A DNA stretch of 64,000 nt from Agaricus subrufescens (Eukaryota; Basidiomycota; Agaricomycetes; Agaricales; Agaricaceae), in contig CM057058.1 in NCBI GenBank assembly GCA_029945375.1, positions 1,798,001 through 1,862,000 of the forward strand. The letters run 5' to 3'. Positions 22,069-32,374 of this stretch are shown here, in pieces. Numbering within the stretch: the stretch's first letter is position 1; each line of letters starts with the position of its first letter. The position numbers and the translations under genes were made by a program. The notes below the pieces were generated by a model. That model saw nothing but the letters and a program-made list of their open reading frames with translations, searched no databases and had not been told where the DNA came from.

Positions 22069-23502
22069 TTACCTCTCATACAACCACACTGTCGTTTTGT
22101 TATAATGAGTGATCTCTATTTGACGGCCTCTTGAAATCCATCTCAATTCATCCCGCAGTCGTGGTAGCCAGTTTTGATCCTCCAAGAGTTTTGACAAGTC
22201 AATCCTGAAGTCAATATGGAGGTAGGACGTCCCGCTCCAACTGGGAAAGCACGACAGATGATCACGACCGGCAGTATGATAACCCACAACCAAGTACTCC
22301 AAATTGGGTAGGTAAAGATCTTCGTGAGTGTCTTTCTGGTATTGTAATGCATGGATAGGTTCAAAAATATTTTCAATCCATCGGGGAAAGAGCCCTAAAT
22401 TCCGTAGTTTCGGTAATAGGCCGAATAGGAGCTGGAAGTCTGTGATTTTCCAAGTATCAGGATAGTAGTCAAGGATAAGCGTTGTAAGACTCGTGGATAT
22501 TTGACGACAGAATGGAAGGATGGACACAAGTCCTTCCGCGTTATTTGCATAACTCCATCCCAAGCTCAAGAAGTTTAGGATGGGTGTTTGTAGATTTGTG
22601 AATGGAGTTGCGCCTCTCCCCATCGTCGTTACGGATAGTCGTTTGAGTCGCTCAAGGGGGACAAGGTCATAGGATTTGTTGTGTTGGTCAAGGATGTCGA
22701 TCACAAGTTCCACTAGATCTGGGCATTGTTTTAGGAAGTCTAGTTTCAAGGTCGTATGCATGTGAGTCAAGTATAGGACCTCTATGGATGATGGAAGGGA
22801 AATTGTTTCCAAGTAACCCGTATCATGTATGGCGGCATGAGACAGTGACAAACTTGATAGATTGATGTGGAAATCAGGACTCTCTACGTCGTTGAACAGT
22901 GCAAAAATGTCGAGTGCGGGAAGAGAGGAGAGGAAGGTGATCATCCCTTTAGGTTCCTGGAACAAGGTCAAAAGCTGTAGAGCCTTGATTCGTTGGTTGA
23001 CGACAGGAGAGGAGAGAATTTCGGTGATCATTTCCGCTGTAAGAAAAGGGAATCCATCCGATCCCCAAACCTTGACCGAAAGTTCCAGATGGGATGCATA
23101 TGATGCACAGTAACGCAGTAAGGAAGCGCATTTTACCCATTCGGTTGGTTTGTCGGCGGGTATTGATAAAAAAACTCTTTCCCACAGCTCTGGTGTTCTC
23201 AGAGCTACATCACGGAAATTTGTTGAAACAGAGGCCAACAAAAAAGCTCGCTGAAGACCACGACTTCTGGTACGGGGGTCTGGGTGTAAAGGATCTTCCG
23301 GTTCGACCGTTTGCTGGAAGATGAGGGACAATATTTCGAGAGGAATGTTATAAATAGGGGGAGGTGGTTGGTCTGTGAGATGGTAGACGGCAGCTTGGAG
23401 CGCTTGCTCGTGGATTTGGCCAAGATTCTCCTCCGACCCTTGAGCTTTGTTGGCAGATATGAGAGTGGGGTCGCTTGTTTTAGAGGGGTCTTCGATGTCC
23501 AT
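22069..23502 (-). CDS. F-box/LRR protein, tandem copy 3
   Basis: An uninterrupted frame of about 477 codons from ATG 23502 (MDIEDPSKTSDP); the frame runs 12 nt further to a TTG that is not used. The F-box (IPLEILSLIFQQTVE) and leucine-rich body align with copies 1 and 2, including PILNFLSLGWSYAN and DFLKQCPDLVELVID. It is the most divergent of the three. The C-terminal tail ITHYNKTTVWLYER is intact. It is divergent to the complete haspin gene, with 401 nt between start codons, and that pairing appears to be the ancestral unit of the repeated block. The substrate is unknown. Confidence 0.88.
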   Translation of the reverse strand: MDIEDPSKTSDPTLISANKAQGSEENLGQIHEQALQAAVYHLTDQPPPPIYNIPLEILSLIFQQTVEPEDPLHPDPRTRSRGLQRAFLLASVSTNFRDVALRTPELWERVFLSIPADKPTEWVKCASLLRYCASYASHLELSVKVWGSDGFPFLTAEMITEILSSPVVNQRIKALQLLTLFQEPKGMITFLSSLPALDIFALFNDVESPDFHINLSSLSLSHAAIHDTGYLETISLPSSIEVLYLTHMHTTLKLDFLKQCPDLVELVIDILDQHNKSYDLVPLERLKRLSVTTMGRGATPFTNLQTPILNFLSLGWSYANNAEGLVSILPFCRQISTSLTTLILDYYPDTWKITDFQLLFGLLPKLRNLGLFPRWIENIFEPIHALQYQKDTHEDLYLPNLEYLVVGYHTAGRDHLSCFPSWSGTSYLHIDFRIDLSKLLEDQNWLPRLRDELRWISRGRQIEITHYNKTTVWLYER

Positions 23503-23903
23503 TAAGCAGCGCAATAACCAGGCTACACTGGGACTTCCTTGACTGAAGCTGGGATATCACGTCGCTGGCCAGTAAGCTGTAATCGCGTTTGCGTGTCCGC
23601 AAAAGACTCGAGTCAGTCAGAGCCCTGAATCTCAGATCGATGATCAGTGATCACACATGCGACATCACGTGAATCATGTGATTGACGCGTTCCGAAAATC
23701 CGAATCCCGATCAAAGTTCGGTTGGACATTCAAAGCATTGCCTAGAGGACACGTTATCAAACTTGATATCACAGGTATGCTCTTTCTCTAAGATATTACT
23801 TGTCATCTACTGAACGCTGAACAGAGAAAGCGCTGGTAGCTATACACACTTACACGGACGACGACCGAAGTTCCCTCTATCACGAACAGCCATTACTCTT
23901 GGG
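23503..23903. promoter_or_regulatory. Shared upstream region of F-box copy 3 and haspin
   Basis: This 401-nt gap between divergent start codons must hold both promoters. Visible elements are palindrome-like TGATCA and CACGTGA sequences near 23640-23670. No clear TATA box was found. The corresponding gap in copy 2 is longer (21334-21927). Confidence 0.4.
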
Positions 23904-26808
23904 ATGCTGTCCTCGAAAACAAAGAGTATAAATGTCTATGGAAAGCGAAATCGGCGTATTATAGATGCACCGCCTACCGATGACTCATATGATGCCGCTG
24001 CATCCACGAAATCCGAAAGGGTGCCACTGATCCACCGAATGAAGAAACGTGAAAATGCGCTTCCAGATTCGGTACCATTGAAGCCTGCTGGGTCGAAATC
24101 AAGAACTCTGACAAAACATCGGATTGTCTCCAGTGGTTCACCCACAAGGAAGGCTCTGAAGAGGGGAACACGAGTTGCAGAAATTCTGGCGCAAGAGGTA
24201 CCCAGGCCTAAATCGACGGAGAAGCGTGCAGATGGCGCATCGCCGTTGCGAAGGCCATTGTCTTCACTTATGGCAGTGAATTCTCCCTCGTTTGTTGTGT
24301 TGAAGGTGCCTAAGAAGCACGCCCCTACCTCACCCAGAAGTCTTGTCACTTCTCGGGCGCTATCAACTGTGCAAATGGACATACAACTCCTGGACTCGAA
24401 AGGCCAAACTGTCAAGCAAGAAAGCAGGACCAAGAAAGCAGTTACTCAGACTGGAGTGGGCTATCAAAAATCTGATGTCCCTCTGGTGATGGAGCGTAGA
24501 AAACGCATATCTGTACTTGACACCGTTATCTCCCCAACCGATGCTAGCAGCCAAACATCATCCATCGATGTACCGAAACAAACGGACACACAAGATTTAG
24601 AGTCAGATGGCGATACTCCACAACCATCAGAGGACGAGTCGAACTCGCCATTGCAACTTCGAAGAAGGCGTGTGGTTAACCGCGTTGCTGTCTCCGACGA
24701 TTCGGAAGAAGAAAGTAATGACGAAGAAGAAACACATTCCTGTCCTACGTCTCCGCCCTCCGTGATGCGTAGAATAATATCGCCGCAAGCATCTAAGTCC
24801 AGTTTGCTCAAACCCACAAAGGTACTCCCGAAACCTTCGGGCCTCAAAGTTGAAGTCGTGGTTCCCAAGGCCCCTTACAAACTTCCACCCAAGCCATCAG
24901 CTGCACCCTTAGATCACACTACTCCTCCAAAAATCAAAGCGAAACCCTACCAGAAACCTAGTTATCAACTAGGGCAACACCGACCTATACTGTCTCGACC
25001 TTCAAGCTGTTATGAATTGATACCCTCTCCTGCTCTTAAACCTCGTCAACTAACGCCAATACGCCGCGGACAAACCAGAAACGGCTTGTTAACAAGCGGT
25101 CGATATGCCTCTGGACGGGATGTGCCGGCATCACCCTCTACCCCGTCAGATTCCGATATCGATTTCTCGTTTGATTTATCGCAGACAGACATCGATTTGG
25201 CGTCAGAAGAATTGAATGCACTGCAACCGGGAAAGCAATATCCCGAGTATATGCGACCCCTACTGGAAGAATGCTTCCAGGAGGAGACGGGGCCGTATGA
25301 ATTTTCTGCTTTCATAGAGTCATTTCCCCTAGACCCAATTCTTCAAGATGCAAGGCGCGCTGCTAAGAGGAAGAAGGACAGTAGAATGATGATGTTTAGG
25401 AAGATCGGAGAAGCAAGTTATTCGGAGGTGTTTGGGATCGGTGATGTAGTATTGAAGGTTATACCCCTTCGGGACGAACTTCGCCTTATGGATGAGGAAG
25501 AACCGGAAGATGGCCCTGCACCGAGCGATGCGAAGGACGTACAGAAGGAGATTATCGTCACAAGAGCCATGGGTGATGTACATGACACATTTGTCAGGTT
25601 GCTCAAGACATACGTCGTGAGAGGAAAATACCCCGAGGTGTTATTGAACCTCTGGGATGAGTATAATGAGCAGAAAGGCTCAGAAAGTATTCGACCAGGT
25701 AATTCTGTTTGTCGCCTCCTCTCTTCAACGTTTGATGTTTATTTTTCATGGCATAGATACGTTCACTGCTTCCCAGTATTACGCAATTATCGTCCTGTCA
25801 AACGGTGGACCGGACCTTGAAGCTTATACATTCAAGAACCCAACAAAGACAGGTTGGAGACAGGCATGTAGCTTGTTCTGGCAAGTTGCAAAGTCATTAG
25901 CGCACGCTGAACAACTCGTTTCATTCGAGGTACATAACGTTCCATATTTTTTTCTTCATACCTAACGTTAAGCGTTAACCGTAGCATCGAGACCTGCACT
26001 GGGGCCAAATCCTTGTGAATGACATCACCGCTCCTAACCAACCCATACCGTTACACTCACTTACACATACCTTGGACCGGGCCGAAAGTACACTACGGAC
26101 ATCTGCGGCAAAAGCTTACATGGACGATCCTTCCCATGGTGTGCGAGCAACTATAATTGACTTAGGGCTGTCTCGAATGGATGCCGGGGACGGAGATATT
26201 GAGTGTGTTGTACACTGGACACCATTTGACGAAGAAGTGTTCATGGGTGAAGGTAGGCCGCTCCCAACTTATCATTCCCAGATTGCAGTGCTGATGGGTC
26301 AATGGTTAGGTGATTATCAGTTCGATGTATATAGACTCATGCGGGACTACACAAATGGTGACTGGAAGACTTACAATCCAATGACTAATGTCATGGTAAT
26401 AACAAGCATACCTTGTTCTTTCAATTCCTGATCATTGTGTTCTTTCAGTGGTTACATTACTTATCGGTCAAACTCCTTCGACACAAGAATCTGAAGATAC
26501 CCTCTACGACTCGGAAACCTCGGGCGACCAATTCTCAGGAGATACGATCCAACTCTGCTCCAGGAGGACCGTTCACAGAGAAAGATTGTTATGATGCGCT
26601 GGTTGATATCGAAGGTTGGCTAGGACGATGCATCAAAGAAGTTGTTCCTGCCCCGGTGTTGCAGAAAAGTAAGGTTGGAAAGGGGCGTCCGCGGAAGACA
26701 ATTATGTCAGCGGCAACGCAGGCAAGGGTAGCGCCTTTATGTGCGTGCGCGGAAGAAGTTGTTGCATATGGCGATAAAAGAGGTTGGATTAAACCTGATG
26801 TGATTTAA
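23904..26808 (+). CDS. Haspin-like serine/threonine protein kinase
   Basis: Haspin phosphorylates histone H3 at Thr3 in mitosis and so guides the chromosomal passenger complex. The first exon encodes about 598 residues. A disordered basic and acidic N-terminal region of about 490 residues comes first, followed by the start of the kinase domain (FRKIGEASYSEVFGIGD, glycine-rich loop; VVLKVIPL, with the lysine). Four further exons add LVSFEHRDLHWGQILVND (catalytic loop HRD, split by an intron after FE), IIDLGLSRMD in the DFG position, HWTPFDEEVFMGEGDYQFDVYR, and the C-lobe end. The modified DFG segment and the HRDLHWGQ loop are haspin hallmarks. All splice sites are GT-AG. The total is about 860 residues. 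It is divergent to F-box copy 3, and partial copies of this gene occur at 19.6 and 21.9 kb. Confidence 0.93.
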
Positions 26809-27310
26809 TTTATTCGGAAGGTTTGGTTGTTCATCATTGTCCATTGCAATTTTGTAGCACTGGCCGAGTCTATACCTTGTCAGTCTGTGACTCGACAAAT
26901 TGACTGTACTTATAGCTGAGCTCAGGGATCTCATACGTGTGGCAAACAGTAAACCGATGACTTGTGGAAGATCAAAAATTGAGCAAATGGTGGTAAACAA
27001 AGACTAAAACTTGCTAGACTTGCTACATGCATACAAAATATTTATCTCTGACTGATCCATACACGAAAGCATCAATTACGGCTCAAAACTCATCAGCGCC
27101 TTGCAACGATACCGTTTTGGTCTTGGCCGCAATTCACAAAATAGAGCTACCTGAGAACATGTGATAGTTCTCAGGCTGAGCACGAAGTTGTCGCGTCTTG
27201 GAACTGTTGAACCTACTTCAAAAGTCTAGTTGTGCTCCAACAACTTTCGTCGGCGTCTGAATTAGTCGCAAGTTTCTTCTCGACGCTTTTCCGGTCTCAG
27301 ATGTACGCCG
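26809..27310. other. Intergenic between haspin and MLH3
   Basis: About 500 nt between two plus-strand genes. No frame, repeat or RNA gene was recognised. It is presumably the haspin terminator plus the MLH3 promoter. Confidence 0.5.
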
Positions 27311-30300
27311 ATGGAATCGAGGGCCTACCCTGCCGAAAGAGCCCAACTCGCTAAACTCGATGAACCAACTCGGGCTCGGATACGATCAACGCAAATTTTG
27401 ACGACTCTTCCGCAAATAGTTTCGGAGTTAGTGCAAAATTCTATAGACGCAAAGGCAAATAACATTTCTGTCGGTGTCAACTGTGCTGAGTGGACATGTT
27501 GGGTACGGGATGACGGCTCGGGTATTAGTAAACGAGACCTCGAGACCTTCTCAGAGGAGGACGGTATTCAGCGGTATTGTAAGCTCACCTGACAGTGTCC
27601 CGTGTCGCATCGCCTCAATTGTTCGCAGCCACTTCAAAAGAGTACCCTCTGGGCTCCACAAATATAGCGTCAACATATGGCTTCCGTGGCGAAGGTGAGC
27701 TCCGGTCTGTAATCCTTGATGTTCTCAACGAAGCTATTTATTATACTAGCTTTAGCTTCTGCAGCACAAGTTTCGTGCCTCGAGATCGCGTCCCGGACTA
27801 AGAAAGCACATACGACCTGGAGTGTGATAAAAAAGGCAGGCATCCATTCTTCCCCCTGTTCAGGCCAATTTGACAGACGTGGAAATCGCGCAGGCTCATG
27901 AGGTGTTATACCAAGGAGAAGCTATCCGTTGGCGGAGAGAGTCCCCAGGGACCGTTGTCTGTGTGAGGGACGCATTCTTCAATGTAAATTCCCATTCTCA
28001 GACAGTTGTTAGTAAACAAATGTCACTAACGGGATTTCCGCCAGTTACCTGTTCGACGCCTGTCACACCCCCCTGCTGCCAAAACATGGGAATTGATTCG
28101 GCAAGAAGTCGAGGTTTATGCGCTTGTGTGCCCGGCCGTAGCCTTTGTACTCGAAGATTTGGAAAGGACTCGGGGAAATGGGACTGATACACGGATTGTG
28201 CGGATACCTAAGGTACTAACGCTATATTCTTCAATGAATCCAACATTAACCGCCGCAGACGTCCTCCGTTCTATCCACTTTTCGACATCTGTACGGGCGG
28301 ACTCTCACCGAGGTAGGTGGCATATCATGCCCCTTTAGGGTTGAATCTGGGCTAACTATCTTTAGCGGGTCGAAAGTATCGACGCTGCGGATGGGAAGAT
28401 GAGGGTTGAGGGTTTTATCAGTCTCCACGGGGCTCCCTCCAAGGTGACATCCAATTGCGACTAGCCGGAAGTTCGGAGTTCTCACGCGACTCAGATTTTT
28501 CAGTTTCTATGTAAGGGTGTGTGAGCCTCATGGCCGCGTAGCTGACCTTATTTTAGATATCAATGGCCGCCCAGTTTCGTTATGCGATCTGCATAAGCTT
28601 ATTGATTTTCAATTCTCTTCAAGCAGCTTCGGAAAAATTGTAAGGCTTCATTCCGGTAGCTGTTTACCACGGCTCATAGTAATCCCGTAAATGACAGTCT
28701 TTCGATTCTCGAAATGAAGCTGGTGGTACACAAATAGGTATGTTCTAGCTTTTGTTGCGTTTACTGGGATTTTCATTGTTCTACTCATAGGGGCAAACCG
28801 CTCCCCACGCAAAATCGATATGAAGCCAGTCTATGTACTGAATATATGGATTCCTTCTGGCGAAGTCGACAACGGCTTCGGCCCCACAAAAATGATCGTG
28901 GAACTCAAGGTCAGATATTTGATTGAGTTTATCCTTGGCATCCTGACCCACAGGTCGGTCCGTACAGGATAAAAATTCCGTTGCCTCTTTTTTAATATCC
29001 ATTGTACGAGGGTTTCTCGTTAAAAATGGCTTCATACATAATACCTCGGATTTACGGAGCGTGCGGAGAAAACAAGCTCTTGAAAGAACTCATATGCGGA
29101 GGAATGAGGTTCTGGACACTGAAAAGGATGAGTCGCCGTCGAATCAAGCTTCAATTTTAGAATCATTGTCTCAAGGGTTATATTTTCCCCAAACTTCGGA
29201 TGACCCTGCAAAACGTCGAACGGTAGATTATAAACTACGCGCCGCTGTCTTGCCAGGCACAGAATTGCTTCAGGCTGTTACCGCTGACACCGGAGCGTTT
29301 GCTGGTTTGGAGCGGGATTTCAACAAAAGGCGGACCCTTCAATCCTTGGGATCGAAATCCGGATCACAGATAACATCGCCGCTTCCCACATGGCTATGTG
29401 ACGCTCTTGCAGTGCGTATGTTCCCCAAAAAGTGACATTGGGTGATTGAGCTCGATCTTTTTCTAGGCCAACCATTCATATACACTACGGGAGCCCAAAA
29501 TACCTGTCACCAGCGCATCATTACTCAATCGTCCGACAACGGAAAGCACGGGAAGAAACTTACTGCAGCACCAATCTGCAGATCCACAGTTCCTCTCACT
29601 CCAGCACTCAATATCCAACTTTTATACAAGGGATGATCTAATCATGGCGACAATTGTCGGTCAGGTTGACCTGAAATTTATTGCATGTCTAATTCCCACC
29701 CGGGACTATAGACATGAAGAGGTTGATTCCACGCTGCGGAACGAAACTGCCTTCCCCGGGGACCCAACCCTTGTCTTAATTGACCAGCATGCGGCAGATG
29801 AGCGTATTCGCGTGGAAGCATTTCTGGAAGAGCTGTGTCTGGGCTTCTTGAATAATCTAGATGGAAATGCAGATCCGGCCCACCGGATTGAGCTCAGGAC
29901 CCTCACGCCTCCGAAGCTTGTACTTGTGACTTGGCACGAACTGCGGCTATTGCAGGAGTCGGAAGAAATCCCAGAAGCGTTCCGAATGTGGGGGATCCAT
30001 CTCGCAGGATACTCTACGCCGGGTAGTGGGACCGATTGCCTGGCACACGAAGGCGACAGCAGAACATTTGCTCAGGTACTGGTCGAGGCAATTCCGGAGG
30101 TTATTAGTGACAAGGTAATGTTTGTTGTGATTGCGAAATGTTAGTGACTCTGATTGTCACTGAAATCCTAGCTTCTGCAAGAAGACGAGTTGCAGAATTT
30201 GGTTAAAGGATTCCTTGCTCAGCTACAAGGAGATTTGCCTTCCGTATTCAGCATACCCAACATAAATCAGAACCGAAGACACGGCGAAGGGTTTCTGTGG

Positions 30301-30683
30301 TTAAAGGCTCTTCGCTATTGTCCAAAGCCTCTGTTGAACCTCATTAACTCGAAGGCTTGCCGAGGTAACCGACTATCTTGTAGGGTCATCTTTCGGCGTT
30401 GGTGTTAATTCCCCATATAGGTGCTATTATGTTCAATGACTCGTTAAGCCGTATGCAGTGTGAGAGCCTCGTGCATCGGCTTGCACTAACCGCTTATCCG
30501 TTTCAGTGTGCCCATGGCCGGTGAGTAATGAGAATATATCGCTATTGTTTGGTCTAATGTTCGCCGCCTTCTTACCGGAACAGTCCATCTTTGGTACCCC
30601 TTGTTGAACTGGGATCTCCAACAGGAAACCTTGGACCGGGACGCGCACCTTGTGATTGGTCGAAACTGGAGAATGAGGGGTAA
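27311..30683 (+). CDS. MLH3: DNA mismatch repair protein Mlh3 (MutL homolog)
   Basis: Mlh3 pairs with Mlh1 as MutL-gamma, the nicking endonuclease that resolves meiotic crossovers and also acts in mismatch repair. More than ten short exons are needed and the raw frames look broken, but joined they read through. The GHKL ATPase comes first: ELVQNSIDAKA, DDGSGIS, STYGFRGEALAS, then RRESPGTVVCVRDAFFNLPVRR when spliced (shown here only as the separate exon ends FFN and LPVRR). FLYINGRPV follows from the transducer domain. The C-terminal endonuclease domain has DQHAADERIRVE, which fits the metal-binding pattern DQHA(X)2E(X)4E, followed by ACRGAIMFND and CAHGRPS. All signature residues of an active Mlh3 are present. 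The intron at 27836-27893 may use a GC donor, and a canonical alternative exists there. The gene ends at 30683. Confidence 0.92.
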
Positions 30684-31042
30684 ACCGGCAAGAAGAAGAC
30701 AATCCTTTGTGTTCTCGTTCTATGTATAGCTTATCGACGATATTTGTTGTGGCTAGACCTCGAAGTGTGGCGGAGTTAGGGTGGCTACACTTGACAGAAG
30801 TGGATTCTGCGGCTGCAGTGCTGTGAACGAATGCTCCTTAAACCTCGATTGATTGTAACAGTACGAGTTTCCACTCCATCAAGGGAATCGGACGGTAAGA
30901 ATGTCGGTATCCCTTCTACGGTGGCGGGGTGGCGTAAATCGCTCCACGAGTCCCAATAAATTGGAGCACAAATAATGCAGAGCATCCCCAGAGAGAGCCG
31001 AGGTTAGGTGGCGACTTCCAAAAGTAGTAACCTACTCCTATC

Positions 31043-31106
31043 ACGTGTGAAGGAGTCGCGTGACGTTAGTTGACGTCATTTACGCAATTAGGCGAAGGCG
31101 TATAAA
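31043..31106 (+). promoter_or_regulatory. CACGTG, CRE and TATA elements upstream of the Rtc3-like gene
   Basis: A palindromic E-box CACGTG (31043-31048), a full CRE palindrome TGACGTCA (31072-31079) preceded by a TGACGT half site, and TATAAA (31101-31106) occur in order. The TATA box lies about 90 nt before the ATG at 31193. CRE sites are bound by ATF/CREB bZIP factors and CACGTG by bHLH factors; which proteins act here is inference. The remaining gap from 30684 holds nothing else recognisable. Confidence 0.65.
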
Positions 31107-31192
31107 GGAATGCCCTTGTGCGAGAATTATCTATCTCACAACAACTTGTGCTTCAATCATCGCAATTACGTTCTCTTTGTTGCCTCTAAATC

Positions 31193-31936
31193 ATGCCTAA
31201 GAGTCTTACAATCATCGTTTACAAACCCGATTCTCAATCAACGGACGAGTATATGGTCTATGTTAATTTTGCAGAGGTGAGTAGTTTTTGGGATGTGGCG
31301 GTTCATTCCTCTCCCTTCCCCAGAACTGCCGTCCTGTTCTTTTGGAGTAATCTCGATTTGACTTTTCTCTTGTTTGTAGTATCAGAAATGGAAAGAAGGA
31401 GGTTAGTCGATTGTTTCTTTTTTTGTGTCTTGACGAGAGGATGCTGATGCCCGTCTCCCCTCCCCCCCTCCCTTGCGGTGCAGACACGTAAATATTTGCT
31501 TTTACCAAAGAGAGAAATCTTCTAACCTAAAACGAACGCTTTGTTTTTCCATTCAAAAGTTCGATCCCACTAGTAGATGTCGTTGACTGTAAGCTCCTAA
31601 CCTATTTCCCTCTCTTCCAATAAACTAAAATCTCTCACCCTAAACTCTCTTTTTTCCCGCCACACACACAATCTTCTCAATACTATACTCAATCAAGCAT
31701 ACTCCGTTTATCATACCGGCCAAGGCACACAAGGTCTCCAAAAGAAACCATCTAATCAACAACTCGATACCATCTTTGGCACACACAAAGACGTTGAAGT
31801 CGTCGAATTTATTCTCAAGAATGGGAAAATCCAGCATGGTGAAATTGATTTTAAAGGGTTCTTTAACCCGACTATGAACTCGACGAGAGGTAGTTCGGTT
31901 GTGGATGTGAGAGGAAAGGGGTTGAGTGGGATTTAA
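31193..31936 (+). CDS. SBDS N-terminal-domain protein, Rtc3-like
   Basis: A small cytosolic protein of about 125 residues made of one SBDS N-terminal-type fold, as in yeast Rtc3 (implicated in RNA metabolism and stress). It starts MPKSLTIIVYKPDSQSTDEY, joins to YQKWKEG after a GTGAGT intron, then to LVDVVDS, then to YSVYHTGQGTQG and FGTHKDVEVVEFILKNGK. The last part (about 25 residues, NSTRGSSVVDVRGKG) extends beyond the fold. The boundary of the second intron is uncertain. Ending it at CCACTAG gives a canonical in-phase join, whereas a later donor would keep three more residues (IPL). The strong-looking upstream elements suggest regulated or high expression. Family assignment is good and the molecular role is loosely known. 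Confidence 0.82.
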
Positions 31937-32374
31937 ACTTTCCTTGTTTTTTGTTTCAAAGAGACTACTACCGTTTTTTGTTCGCGTGCATTTTGTGTGT
32001 GTGTGAAGCGTTTGTACTATTATTCGTGTCCGAATCCAAATCCAATGTAGCTGAAGAAAGCCTTTTTTTGCATATATTCGATTTATCGTCTTGGGCTTGG
32101 ACCCTGTTTGAGCTTGTTCGCTTGACGGCTCTCGATTTACCGAGTCAGTTCTCCTCGGTTCCGTAATTTCTCCCACCTGTGTGATCTTCTTTGTTTTCTT
32201 CTCAAGGTTGCAAACCCCAAAAGAACCCAACCGCTTGATTAAAGATTATGCAGAGTATACAAATAGCAGCCAATGCTAGATGATGTGTATACTTATCCAG
32301 ATCAAAAACTACAAACCTCATTGATTATGATCATCACCCCCCCTATCTATCACAAGCATTGGCCCCTCCGATGC
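31937..32374. other. Intergenic between convergent genes
   Basis: T-rich 3' flank of the Rtc3-like gene. A 196-codon minus frame at 31640-32230 lies antisense over the last Rtc3 exon. It has no ATG-anchored motif or homology signal, so it is not called. Confidence 0.5.

Noticed and set aside
27311..30683. MLH3 as a pseudogene, because single frames show many stops
   Set aside because: Every stop falls in an intron with usable donor and acceptor sites, and the joined exons preserve the ATPase and endonuclease motifs in order.
31640..32230. Minus-strand 196-codon frame
   Set aside because: It is antisense to the last Rtc3-like exon, with basic low-complexity residues and no recognisable domain.
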